Part shown: piece after piece, positions 1 to 7,419 of the stretch
Numbering within the stretch: position 1 is the first letter of the stretch
How the letters are laid out: each line of letters begins with the position of its first letter
Assembly: GCA_032095175.1 (NCBI GenBank)
Contig: DAMCZI010000071.1
Span: 1-15,367, forward strand
From: DAMCZI01 sp032095175
Lineage (GTDB): Bacteria; Bacillota; Clostridia; Clostridiales; Caloramatoraceae
DNA: 15,367 nucleotides
Direction of reading: 5' to 3'
Made by a program: the position numbers and the translations under genes
Notes under the pieces: model-generated
Databases searched by the model: none
What the model was told of the DNA's origin: nothing
Seen by the model: the letters and a program-made list of their open reading frames with translations, nothing else

Positions 1-60
1 GTGACCAATTGTTCCAATGTTAATATGTGGTTTAGTTCTCTCAAAATGTGCCTTTCCCAT
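1..60 (-). CDS. tuf: Elongation factor Tu, N-terminal 20 codons (partial, runs off the window)
   Basis: The 20 visible residues begin MGKAHFERTKPHINIGTIGH, which matches the start of EF-Tu just before the P-loop (usually GHVDHGKT). EF-Tu is the GTPase that delivers aminoacyl-tRNA to the ribosomal A site. The ATG is at 58-60 and is preceded by a good AAGGAGG ribosome binding site in the 28-base gap after the fusA stop, so this is the last visible gene of the L7Ae-rpsL-rpsG-fusA-tuf operon. The rest of the gene lies outside the window. A second tuf ends at the other edge, in the same orientation. The short length limits confidence only in the details; the order fusA-tuf is classical for the str operon. 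Confidence 0.95.
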   Translation of the reverse strand, partial: MGKAHFERTKPHINIGTIGH

Positions 61-88
61 CTTTTTCTCCTCCTTTTATATCAACAAA

Positions 89-2164
89 TTATTTTGACTT
101 TGCTCCAATTATCTGTTCCTTAATGCTATTTGGAACAGGTTCATAGTGGTCAAACTGCATTGTGTAGTTACCTCTACCCTGAGTCTTTGAACGAAGGTCA
201 GTTGCGTATCCAAACATTTGTGATAGTGGAACGAAACCTCTTATAACCTGGGCATTACCCCTAGCTTCCATACCTTCAATTCTTCCTCTTCTTGAGTTTA
301 TGTCTCCCATGACATCTCCCATGTATTCTTCTGGAACAACAACTTCAACCTTTTCAATAGGTTCAAGTAATGCAGGATCTGCCTTTGCCATTGCATTCTT
401 AAATGCCATGGAACCAGCGATCTTAAATGCCATTTCTGAGGAGTCAACCTCATGGTATGAACCATCGAAGAGTACAACCTTACAGTCTATAACAGGATAT
501 CCTGCTATAATACCGCTTGTCATAGCTTCCTGAATACCTTGGTCGATTGGTCCTACATATTCCTTTGGAACTGTTCCACCAACGATGTTATTAACAAACT
601 CGTATCCAGCTCCTCTTTCCTGTGGAACAAGCTCTATCCAGCAGTGTCCGTACTGTCCACGTCCACCTGACTGTCTTACGAACTTACCTTCAGCTTTAAC
701 TGCTTTTGCGATAGACTCTTTGTATGCAACCTGTGGCTTACCAACGTTACATTCAACCTTAAATTCTCTCTGAAGTCTATCAACTATTATTTCAAGGTGA
801 AGTTCACCCATTCCTGATATAATAGTTTGACCAGTTTCTTGGTCTGTACGTGTTCTGAATGTTGGGTCTTCTTCAGCAAGCTTTGAAAGTGCTATACCCA
901 TCTTCTCCTGTCCAGCCTTTGTTTTTGGCTCGATTGCAACGGAGATAACTGGTTCTGGGAATTCTATACTCTCAAGTATAATTGGCTTATCTGGAGTACA
1001 TAGTGTATCTCCTGTTGTTGTATCCTTTAAACCAACTATAGCTGCAATATCTCCAGCTCTTACTTCTTCAACATCCTCTCTGTGGTTTGCATGCATTTTA
1101 AGAATTCTTCCAACTCTTTCTCTCTTGTTCTTTGTTGAGTTAAGAACATATGAACCTCCGGTAACAACACCTGAGTATATTCTTGTAAATGCAAGTTTAC
1201 CAACAAATGGGTCAGTCATTATCTTGAATGCTAATGCTGAGAATGCTTCATCATCACTGGCTAATCTATGATCTTCTTCACCAGTTTCTACATCAGTACC
1301 CTTTACAGGTGGAATATCTAATGGTGAAGGCATGTATTCAACAACAGCATCAAGAAGAAGCTGAACTCCCTTATTCTTATAAGCTGTTCCGCAGCATACA
1401 GGAACGATTTCATTTGCTAATACTGCCTTTCTTAAAGCAGTCTTCATCTCTTCCATGGTTAATTCTTCACCATCAAGATATTTCATAGTAAGTTCTTCGT
1501 CTGTTTCTGCTATTGCTTCAACCATTGCTAATCTATACTCTTCAGCAATGTCCTTCATATCTTCTGGTATCTCAGTCTCTTCTGAATGAGTACCTAAATC
1601 GTCAGTGTATATAAAAGCTTCGTTCTTAAGAAGATCTATAACACCTACGAATGTATCTTCCTTACCTATTGGAAGCTGTATTGGCACTGCATTAGCACCA
1701 AGTCTATCCTTCAACATTTTAACAACTCTGTAGAAATCAGCTCCCAAAATATCCATCTTGTTTACAAATGCAAGTCTTGGAACTTTATAATCATCTGCTT
1801 GCCTCCATACAGTTTCTGACTGTGGTTCAACTCCACCCTTTGCACAGAAAACTGCAACGGAACCGTCTAATACACGAAGTGATCTTTGAACTTCAACTGT
1901 GAAGTCTACGTGCCCCGGCGTATCAATGATGTTTATAGTATGCCCCTTCCACTGGCAAGTTGTTGCGGCAGATGTTATGGTAATACCTCTCTCCTGCTCT
2001 TGAACCATCCAATCCATTGTAGCAGCACCATCATGAGTTTCGCCTAATTTGTGGGTTCTTCCTGTATAGAATAATATACGCTCAGTAGTTGTAGTTTTAC
2101 CAGCGTCTATATGTGCCATTATTCCTATATTTCTTACTTTCTCTAATGGAAATTGCCTAGGCAC
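89..2164 (-). CDS. fusA: Elongation factor G (translocase GTPase)
   Basis: EF-G uses GTP to move tRNAs and mRNA through the ribosome after peptide bond formation, and helps recycle ribosomes with RRF. With the start chosen here the protein is 691 residues, normal for the family. It begins (M)PRQFPLEKVRN and carries the G1 loop AHIDAGKTT (about residues 17-25), a switch I region with RGITI, G3 DTPGH and G4 NKMD, then the EF-G-specific domains II to V through to the C-terminus. The start is GTG at 2162-2164, with AAGGGAGG 8 bases upstream. An in-frame ATG at 2248 would add 28 residues unlike any EF-G N-terminus and has no SD. It lies 98 bases after rpsG and 28 bases before tuf, as in other str operons. 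No frameshift or missing motif is seen. Confidence 0.98.
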   Translation of the reverse strand: MPRQFPLEKVRNIGIMAHIDAGKTTTTERILFYTGRTHKLGETHDGAATMDWMVQEQERGITITSAATTCQWKGHTINIIDTPGHVDFTVEVQRSLRVLDGSVAVFCAKGGVEPQSETVWRQADDYKVPRLAFVNKMDILGADFYRVVKMLKDRLGANAVPIQLPIGKEDTFVGVIDLLKNEAFIYTDDLGTHSEETEIPEDMKDIAEEYRLAMVEAIAETDEELTMKYLDGEELTMEEMKTALRKAVLANEIVPVCCGTAYKNKGVQLLLDAVVEYMPSPLDIPPVKGTDVETGEEDHRLASDDEAFSALAFKIMTDPFVGKLAFTRIYSGVVTGGSYVLNSTKNKRERVGRILKMHANHREDVEEVRAGDIAAIVGLKDTTTGDTLCTPDKPIILESIEFPEPVISVAIEPKTKAGQEKMGIALSKLAEEDPTFRTRTDQETGQTIISGMGELHLEIIVDRLQREFKVECNVGKPQVAYKESIAKAVKAEGKFVRQSGGRGQYGHCWIELVPQERGAGYEFVNNIVGGTVPKEYVGPIDQGIQEAMTSGIIAGYPVIDCKVVLFDGSYHEVDSSEMAFKIAGSMAFKNAMAKADPALLEPIEKVEVVVPEEYMGDVMGDINSRRGRIEGMEARGNAQVIRGFVPLSQMFGYATDLRSKTQGRGNYTMQFDHYEPVPNSIKEQIIGAKSK

Positions 2165-2214
2165 TCTGTTTTCCTCCCTTCTGACTACGAATTTCTGCAG
2201 TTTAACAGGCTTTA

Positions 2215-2242
2215 ACCCTAAATGCCCCAAGGCATTTAGGGT
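2215..2242 (-). other. Perfect 12-bp hairpin in the rpsG-fusA spacer
   Basis: ACCCTAAATGCC (plus 2215-2226) and its exact complement (2231-2242) flank a 4-base loop, UUGG in the minus-strand RNA. It starts 20 bases after the rpsG stop and ends 50 bases before the fusA GTG. The 3' flank reads TTAAAGCC and has no U-tract, so it is not an intrinsic terminator. It may be a processing or stabilising hairpin between cistrons; the function is inferred only. Confidence 0.75.
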
Positions 2243-2262
2243 AAGCAAACATTATTTTATTA

Positions 2263-2733
2263 TTACCATCTGTAATGTGCAAATGCCCTGTTAGCTTCTG
2301 CCATTTTATGCATATCTTCTCTCTTCTTAACAGCTGCTCCGGCATTGTTAGCTGCATCCATTAATTCGGCTGCAAGCTTTTCCTTCATATACCTTCCGCC
2401 ACGCTTTCTTGATGCATCAACTATCCATCTGATACCAAGAGTTTGTCTTCTATCTGGTCTAACTTCGATTGGTACCTGGTATGTTGCTCCACCAAGTCTT
2501 CTTGCTTTAACTTCAAGAACTGGCATTACGTTGTTCATAGCTGTTTCAAAAACCTCTATTGGTTCCTTGCCAGTCTTTTCTCTTATTATTTCAAATGCAT
2601 CGTAGCAAACTCTCTGTGCTACACCTTTCTTTCCATCCCACATAATCTTGTTTATAAGCTTTGTTACAACCTTATCGTTGTATATTGGGTCTGGAAGAAC
2701 GTCTCTCTTTGGAACGTTACCTTTTCTTGGCAC
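2263..2733 (-). CDS. rpsG: 30S ribosomal protein S7
   Basis: S7 is a primary 16S rRNA-binding protein that organises the 3' major domain (head) of the 30S subunit and lies near the exit site. The 156-residue product starts (M)PRKGNVPKRDVLPDP, the usual bacterial S7 N-terminus. It continues through VPIEVRPDRRQ and the conserved RAFAHYRW C-terminus, a typical full-length S7. The start is GTG at 2731-2733, with AAGGAGGG 8 bases upstream. Upstream in-frame ATGs at 2769 and 2811 lack an SD and would add 12 or 26 residues foreign to S7. It sits in the str operon between rpsL and fusA. In E. coli S7 represses its own operon by binding the rpsL-rpsG spacer; the spacer here is also structured (see 2777-2861). 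Confidence 0.98.
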   Translation of the reverse strand: MPRKGNVPKRDVLPDPIYNDKVVTKLINKIMWDGKKGVAQRVCYDAFEIIREKTGKEPIEVFETAMNNVMPVLEVKARRLGGATYQVPIEVRPDRRQTLGIRWIVDASRKRGGRYMKEKLAAELMDAANNAGAAVKKREDMHKMAEANRAFAHYRW

Positions 2734-2776
2734 TTTTCTTCCCTCCTTAACATTTATTGTTAACCTCATAGGTACT

Positions 2777-2861
2777 CGACCCTTGGGTCGTAAAGTGCTC
2801 TGTAAATGCAATCTATATATAAAACCCGAAAGGAGTTAATTCATTGCATTGCACACAGCAC
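2777..2861 (-). promoter_or_regulatory. Structured rpsL-rpsG spacer, candidate S7 autoregulatory element
   Basis: The 141-base spacer folds in minus-strand RNA. AATGCAAT/ATTGCATT (2805-2812 with 2843-2850, 8 bp) is stacked under GTGCT/AGCAC (2795-2799 with 2857-2861) across a 5x6 internal loop. An apical AACTC/GGGTT hairpin lies at 2823-2837; one of its pairs is U·G in RNA and C/A on the plus strand. A CGACC/GGTCG hairpin (2777-2790) follows, then TTAACA/TGTTAA (2747-2763), which abuts the rpsG SD. The S7-binding role is inferred by analogy with E. coli. Confidence 0.45.
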
Positions 2862-2874
2862 CGATCTTTAATTG

Positions 2875-3252
2875 TTACTTAGTCTTAGGTCTCTTAGCAC
2901 CATATTTTGATCTCTGCTGCTTTCTATTAGCAACACCAGCACAGTCTAATGTACCTCTTATGATATGGTACCTAACACCAGGAAGGTCCTTTACTCTTCC
3001 ACCTCTTATAAGAACAACGCTGTGTTCCTGTAAGTTGTGTCCCTCACCTGGAATGTAACCTGTAACTTCAATTCCATTTGTAAGTCTAACTCTGGCAACC
3101 TTTCTTAGCGCTGAGTTAGGCTTCTTAGGAGTCAAAGTCTTAACAACTGTACAAACCCCTCTCTTCTGTGGGCATTCCTTAAGAGCAGGTGAAGCTGACT
3201 TCTTTTCAATCTTTTCTCTTCCTTTTCTTACAAGCTGGTTAATTGTTGGCAT
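2875..3252 (-). CDS. rpsL: 30S ribosomal protein S12
   Basis: S12 lies at the decoding centre of the 30S subunit and helps monitor codon-anticodon pairing. The 125-residue protein starts MPTINQLVRKGREK. It carries the signature TPKKPNSALRK (residues 41-51) and the loop RVKDLPGVRYH with K88 and D89. Lys43 and Lys88 are the wild-type residues at the classical streptomycin-resistance positions, so this allele looks sensitive. The start is ATG at 3250-3252, with GGAAGGAGGTG 5 bases upstream. An in-frame ATG at 3273 overlaps that SD and would add seven spurious residues. It is second in the operon after the L7Ae-family gene and is preceded by a terminator-like hairpin and three 10-bp repeats. The spacer to rpsG is 141 bases and structured. 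Confidence 0.98.
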   Translation of the reverse strand: MPTINQLVRKGREKIEKKSASPALKECPQKRGVCTVVKTLTPKKPNSALRKVARVRLTNGIEVTGYIPGEGHNLQEHSVVLIRGGRVKDLPGVRYHIIRGTLDCAGVANRKQQRSKYGAKRPKTK

Positions 3253-3270
3253 ATGTGCACCTCCTTCCAA

Positions 3271-3300
3271 CATATAAAAACATATAAAAACATATAAAAA
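3271..3300. repeat. Three tandem 10-bp repeats (CATATAAAAA) upstream of rpsL
   Basis: Exactly three head-to-tail copies of CATATAAAAA on the plus strand (TTTTTATATG on the coding strand), starting 18 bases from the rpsL ATG and ending at its SD region. The 10-bp period matches the DNA helical repeat, so the A-tracts are phased and may bend the DNA. In the RNA they give a U6 tract and two further U5 tracts after the hairpin at 3304-3337. Polymerase or replication slippage is another possible origin. Confidence 0.9.
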
Positions 3301-3337
3301 ACCTTTACCTGGAGTCTATTGCTAGACTCCAGACAAA
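3296..3337 (-). terminator. Terminator-like hairpin between the L7Ae-family gene and rpsL (possible attenuator)
   Basis: CTGGAGTCTA (plus 3309-3318) and its exact complement (3323-3332) close a GCAA (GNRA-type) tetraloop in minus-strand RNA. The helix extends through a G·U, a U·G and three A-U pairs (3304-3308 with 3333-3337) to 15 bp. Two bases (GG) then precede six U residues (3296-3301). The two wobbles are C/A mismatches on the plus strand, so the structure suits the transcribed strand. The genes downstream are essential, so it must be leaky or regulated. Confidence 0.6.
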
Positions 3338-3391
3338 TAGATTTTTAACATTAATTGTGCTGCATCATTAATGCAAATACTAAAACCATTT

Positions 3392-3634
3392 CTATTCCTT
3401 AATAACACATACAGTCGCTGCGCCTACATCTATGCAGCAGGCTTTTCCAAGTTCACACATTGAGTTATAGTATACCAAATCAATTTCATTTTCATGGCAT
3501 AACTCAACTATAGGATTAATAACCCTTGGTTCTGCGTCCCTGGCAATATAAACAACCTCTGCATTACCACTTCTAATGGCTTTTAAAGTTTGCTTCGCAC
3601 CAATAACCTTTTTGGCAGCAATTTTGTTATCCAT
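3392..3634 (-). CDS. rplGB: L7Ae/L30e-family k-turn RNA-binding protein (YbxF-like)
   Basis: The small 80-residue protein (MDNKIAAKKVIGAKQTLKAI at the N-terminus) matches the YbxF-type L7Ae/L30e/S12e/Gadd45 fold. It has a GAKQTLKAI helix, a VVYIARDAEP strand-turn, the central VELCHENEIDLVYY segment and the ELGKACCIDVGAATV C-terminal part. YbxF of Bacillus subtilis binds kink-turn RNAs and is encoded at this same place between rpoC and rpsL; its role in the cell is not settled. The ATG at 3632-3634 follows GAGGGGG, 5 bases away. It is the first gene after a strong promoter and a leader of about 190 bases. Annotations vary: ribosomal L7Ae-like protein, ybxF or rplGB. The family assignment is firm; the function in this organism is inferred. 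Confidence 0.93.
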   Translation of the reverse strand: MDNKIAAKKVIGAKQTLKAIRSGNAEVVYIARDAEPRVINPIVELCHENEIDLVYYNSMCELGKACCIDVGAATVCVIKE

Positions 3635-3652
3635 ATTATCCCCCTCATTATA

Positions 3653-3771
3653 TTGACTCGTTCATTTAAAAATAAACATATATTTAAGAACAAATCAACT
3701 CCATTCCATTCCTTTGGAGAAACAATACAACTTTTACAGGAATGGATGCTGCAGGAGAAAACTATCCTGCA
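3653..3771 (-). promoter_or_regulatory. Structured 5' leader of the L7Ae-rpsL-rpsG-fusA-tuf operon
   Basis: Minus-strand RNA can form TGCAGGA/TCCTGCA (3750-3771, 7 bp). GGAATGG (plus 3739-3745) can pair with either of two overlapping CCATTCC copies (3701-3707 or 3706-3712). A CTCCA/TGGAG hairpin (3699-3719) competes with that pairing. A weaker A+U-rich stem (3653-3698, TTGA/TCAA and GTTC/GAAC) ends just before the SD. Mutually exclusive helices suggest regulation. A leader bound by the encoded L7Ae-family protein is possible, but I could not find a clean kink-turn. Confidence 0.4.
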
Positions 3772-3831
3772 CTATAAAATTGAGGCATAAAGATATAACC
3801 TTAAAAACTATGTTAAAATCACACAAAAATA

Positions 3832-3860
3832 ATTTTAACATTAATATATTAACATGTCAA
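3832..3860 (-). promoter_or_regulatory. Sigma-A promoter of the str operon, 2 bases after the rpoC stop
   Basis: On the minus strand TTGACA (plus 3855-3860) is followed by a 17-bp spacer ending TGT and by TAAAAT (3832-3837), an extended -10. It starts 2 bases past the rpoC TAA, with no terminator between, so rpoBC read-through can also reach the str genes. The expected start of transcription is near 3825. The -10 lies inside a perfect 10-bp inverted repeat (3810-3819 with 3832-3841). Confidence 0.85.
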
Positions 3861-3862
3861 TA

Positions 3863-6800
3863 TTATAGATTTTTCTCTTCTGTTGTCGCTTCATCTATAT
3901 TTTCTTCTGCTGATTTTATCTTTATGCTTCTATACCTTGTCATTCCTGAGCCGGCAGGTATAAGCTTTCCGATTATAACGTTTTCCTTTAAACCAACAAG
4001 TGGGTCTATTTTTCCCTTTATTGCTGCATCAGTAAGAACCCTTGTTGTTTCCTGGAATGACGCTGCTGAAAGGAAGGAATCTGTTGCAAGAGCTGCCTTT
4101 GTAATACCAAGAAGAGCAACTCTTCCTGTAGCTTTTCTTAATCCCTGTTCCTCTGCCTTTCTATTTTCATCTTCAAATTCAAATATATCTACAAGGCTTC
4201 CTGGAAGAAGATCAGTATCTCCTGATTCCTCAATTTTTATCTTCCTCAACATCTGCCTTACAATTATTTCAATATGCTTATCATTTATATCAACACCCTG
4301 GAGTCGGTAAACTTTTTGTACTTCACTAAGCATGTAAGCTTTTACACCTTCAGTACCTTTGATTCTAAGAATATCATGTGGGTTAACTGAACCTTCTGTA
4401 AGAATTTCTCCAGCTTCAACCTTCTGTCCATCGTAAACCCTTATTCTTGAACCATAAGGTATTTGGTAAACCTTATCTTCTCCAGTTTCTGTTGATATTG
4501 TAATAATTCTCTTTTTCTTATCCTCGGATACCTTTACAATTCCTTCAACTTCACTGATAATTGCAAGTCCCTTTGGTTTTCTCGCTTCAAACAATTCTTC
4601 GACTCTAGGAAGACCCATGGTAATATCTGCTCCTGCAACTCCACCGGTATGGAATGTTCTCATTGTAAGCTGTGTACCAGGTTCACCTATTGACTGTGCA
4701 GCTATAATACCAACTGCTTCACCTATCTTAACATCTTCTTCTCCAATCATGTTTGAACCATAACATTTTGCACAAACTCCATAACGTGAGTTACATGTAA
4801 ATATGTTTCTAATTTTTACCCTCTTAATTCCTGCTTTTACAACCTTGTCAGCAAGCCTGTCATTCATAAACTGATTTCTCTCTACCAGAACCTCTCCAGT
4901 TTCAGGATGAAGGATCTCTTCAGCTGCATATCTTCCTGATAGTCTATCCTTTAAGGATTCTATTACTTCATTTCCTTCACTGATTTCCTCTACATATGCT
5001 CCTCTATCAGTACCGCAGTCCTCTTCTCTTACTATAACATCCTGTGATACGTCAACAAGTCTTCTTGTAAGATATCCAGAGTCAGCAGTTCTTAGGGCTG
5101 TATCTGCAAGTCCTTTTCTAGCTCCATGTGAAGAAATAAAGTATTCAATAACATTAAGTCCTTCACGGAAACTTGCTCTTATTGGGAGCTCTATTATCTT
5201 ACCAGATGGGTTTGACATAAGACCTCTCATACCACAGAGCTGTCTTATCTGGTTCTTCGAACCTCTGGCTCCTGAGTTTGCCATCATGTAGATAGGATTG
5301 AATTTATCAAGCCCCTTCATTAGCGCATCAGTAACCTGTTCAGTTGTCTTTGTCCAAGTAGCTATAACTTTCTGATATCTTTCATCCTCTGATATAAAAC
5401 CTCTTCTAAACATCCTCTGTATGTTATCTACTGCTGTATCAGCCTCGTTTAGAAGTCCTTTCTTAGCTTGAGGTATAATCATATCAGAAACAGATACAGT
5501 CAATGCACCAATTGTTGAATAGTGATATCCCAATGCCTTTACATTATCAAGGGTAATTGATGTCTGTGTAGGCCCATGAGTCTTATATACCCTTTCTACT
5601 ATTTTACTTAACTGTTTTGAGTCAACAAGGAAGTCAATTTCATAGTTAAGTATATTATCAGGATTACTTCTATCAACAAATCCAAGGTCCTGAGGAACCG
5701 CTTCGTTATATATTATCTTTCCTACAGTAGTTTTTACTATTCTTGTTACATCTTCACCATCTATTACTACAGTTCTCTTTACATTTATTCTAGCATGTAG
5801 TCCAAGTTCCTTAACCTGGTATGCAAGTATAGCTTCCTCTGGAGATGAGAAATACTTTCCTTCTCCTAGTTCGCCTTCCTTTTCGATTGTAAGGTAATAT
5901 GCTCCTAAAACCATATCCTGTGATGGAACAGAAACTGGCTTTCCATCAGATGGTTTCAATATGTTATGAGCTGCAAGCATTAATAATCTTGCTTCAGCCT
6001 GAGCCTCAACAGAAAGTGGTACGTGTACCGCCATCTGGTCACCGTCGAAGTCGGCGTTGTATGCTTTACATACAAGTGGATGAAGCTTTATTGCTCTTCC
6101 TTCAACCAGTATAGGCTGGAATGCCTGAATACCAAGTCTATGAAGGGTCGGGGCACGGTTTAGAAGTACTGGATGATCTTGAATTACCTCTTCAAGTATA
6201 TCCCATACCTGGTTGTCAACTCTTTCAACCTTTCTCTTTGCATTTTTTATGTTAGGAGCTATACCCTTCTTGGTCAGCCTCTTCATAACAAATGGTTTGA
6301 AAAGTTCAAGAGCCATTTCCTTAGGAAGACCACACTGGTACATCTTAAGTTCTGGTCCAACTACTATAACAGAACGTCCTGAGTAGTCAACACGCTTTCC
6401 AAGTAGGTTCTGTCTAAATCTACCCTGCTTACCCTTAAGCATGTCTGAAAGGGACTTTAATGGTCTGTTTCCAGGACCTGTTACAGGTCTTCCCCTTCTA
6501 CCATTATCAATAAGGGCATCTACTGCCTCCTGAAGCATTCTCTTTTCATTTCTAACGATTATATCAGGAGCTCCTAAATCAAGAAGCTTCTTTAATCTGT
6601 TATTTCTATTTATAACTCTTCTATAAAGATCATTTAAGTCTGATGTTGCAAATCTTCCACCATCAAGCTGAACCATAGGTCTTAAATCAGGTGGAATAAC
6701 TGGAACAACATCAAGTACCATCCATTCTGGCCTGTTTCCAGACTTTCTAAAGGCCTCAACTACTTCAAGTCTTCTTATAGTCCTTATTCTCTTCTGGCCG

Positions 6801-7399
6801 GTACTGCTTTCAAATTCAGCCTTAAGCTCTTTTCCAAGCTTTTCAAGATCAATTTCCCTTAGTAGCTCCTTAACAGCCTCAGCACCCATTCCTGCTACAA
6901 AGGAATTATAACCATATTTGTCCACAGCTTCTCTGTATTCCTTATCATTAAGAAGCTGCTTCTTTACAAGGCCTGTGGTACCTGGGTCAATTACCACATA
7001 GGCTGCAAAATAAAGTATCTTCTCAAGGGATCTTGGTGACATATCAAGAATCAATCCCATTCTTGATGGTATACCCTTGAAATACCAAATGTGGGATACA
7101 GGGGCAGCTAGTTCAATATGCCCCATTCTCTCACGTCTAACCTTTGACTTTGTAACTTCAACTCCACATCTGTCACAGACAATTCCCTTATATCTAACTC
7201 TCTTATACTTACCGCAGTGACATTCCCAGTCCTTTATAGGTCCAAATATCCTTTCACAGAATAATCCATCCTTTTCAGGCTTTAATGTCCTGTAGTTTAT
7301 AGTTTCAGGCTTCTTTACCTCTCCCTTTGACCATTCCCTGATTTTTTCAGGAGAAGCCAATCCTATTTGAATTGAATCAAAATTATTTAGCTCAAACAA
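3863..7399 (-). CDS. rpoC: DNA-directed RNA polymerase subunit beta'
   Basis: Beta' forms one pincer of RNA polymerase and carries the catalytic magnesium site. The 1178-residue product is full length for clostridia. Visible motifs are the N-terminal zinc site (C60, C62, C75, C78), the lid/rudder and switch region around GKRVDYSGRSV (335-344), and catalytic NADFDGD (448-454; Asp450, 452, 454). Then come the bridge helix (SGARGSKNQIRQLCGMRGLM), the trigger loop (MRTFHTGGVAG...ITMGLPRVEELFEA) and the second zinc site (CGTD followed by CNSRYGVCAKC). No large insertion is seen in the trigger loop. The start is TTG at 7397-7399, with GGGAGG 8 bases upstream; an ATG between SD and TTG is out of frame. 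It begins 20 bases after rpoB and shares its transcript. Confidence 0.98.
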   Translation of the reverse strand: MFELNNFDSIQIGLASPEKIREWSKGEVKKPETINYRTLKPEKDGLFCERIFGPIKDWECHCGKYKRVRYKGIVCDRCGVEVTKSKVRRERMGHIELAAPVSHIWYFKGIPSRMGLILDMSPRSLEKILYFAAYVVIDPGTTGLVKKQLLNDKEYREAVDKYGYNSFVAGMGAEAVKELLREIDLEKLGKELKAEFESSTGQKRIRTIRRLEVVEAFRKSGNRPEWMVLDVVPVIPPDLRPMVQLDGGRFATSDLNDLYRRVINRNNRLKKLLDLGAPDIIVRNEKRMLQEAVDALIDNGRRGRPVTGPGNRPLKSLSDMLKGKQGRFRQNLLGKRVDYSGRSVIVVGPELKMYQCGLPKEMALELFKPFVMKRLTKKGIAPNIKNAKRKVERVDNQVWDILEEVIQDHPVLLNRAPTLHRLGIQAFQPILVEGRAIKLHPLVCKAYNADFDGDQMAVHVPLSVEAQAEARLLMLAAHNILKPSDGKPVSVPSQDMVLGAYYLTIEKEGELGEGKYFSSPEEAILAYQVKELGLHARINVKRTVVIDGEDVTRIVKTTVGKIIYNEAVPQDLGFVDRSNPDNILNYEIDFLVDSKQLSKIVERVYKTHGPTQTSITLDNVKALGYHYSTIGALTVSVSDMIIPQAKKGLLNEADTAVDNIQRMFRRGFISEDERYQKVIATWTKTTEQVTDALMKGLDKFNPIYMMANSGARGSKNQIRQLCGMRGLMSNPSGKIIELPIRASFREGLNVIEYFISSHGARKGLADTALRTADSGYLTRRLVDVSQDVIVREEDCGTDRGAYVEEISEGNEVIESLKDRLSGRYAAEEILHPETGEVLVERNQFMNDRLADKVVKAGIKRVKIRNIFTCNSRYGVCAKCYGSNMIGEEDVKIGEAVGIIAAQSIGEPGTQLTMRTFHTGGVAGADITMGLPRVEELFEARKPKGLAIISEVEGIVKVSEDKKKRIITISTETGEDKVYQIPYGSRIRVYDGQKVEAGEILTEGSVNPHDILRIKGTEGVKAYMLSEVQKVYRLQGVDINDKHIEIIVRQMLRKIKIEESGDTDLLPGSLVDIFEFEDENRKAEEQGLRKATGRVALLGITKAALATDSFLSAASFQETTRVLTDAAIKGKIDPLVGLKENVIIGKLIPAGSGMTRYRSIKIKSAEENIDEATTEEKNL

Positions 7400-7419
7400 G
7401 GGGACATCCTCCCTTCACA

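Noticed and set aside
2165..2248. Longer fusA N-terminus from an ATG at 2248
   Set aside because: The extra 28 residues are unlike EF-G and run through the spacer hairpin; the GTG at 2164 has a good SD and the family N-terminus.
2734..2811. Longer rpsG N-terminus from ATGs at 2769 or 2811
   Set aside because: There is no SD, and the added residues are not part of S7; the GTG at 2733 fits both SD and family.
3253..3273. Seven extra residues on S12 from the ATG at 3273
   Set aside because: The stretch is the translated SD itself; S12 starts MPTINQL.
3271..3300. CRISPR-like or satellite array
   Set aside because: The units are only 10 bp, with no spacers and three copies; a simple tandem repeat.
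3714..4310. Plus-strand open frame of 198 codons opposite the 3' end of rpoC and its spacer
   Set aside because: Most of it is antisense to conserved rpoC; the product is low-complexity Ser/Phe-rich with no recognisable domain and no convincing SD.
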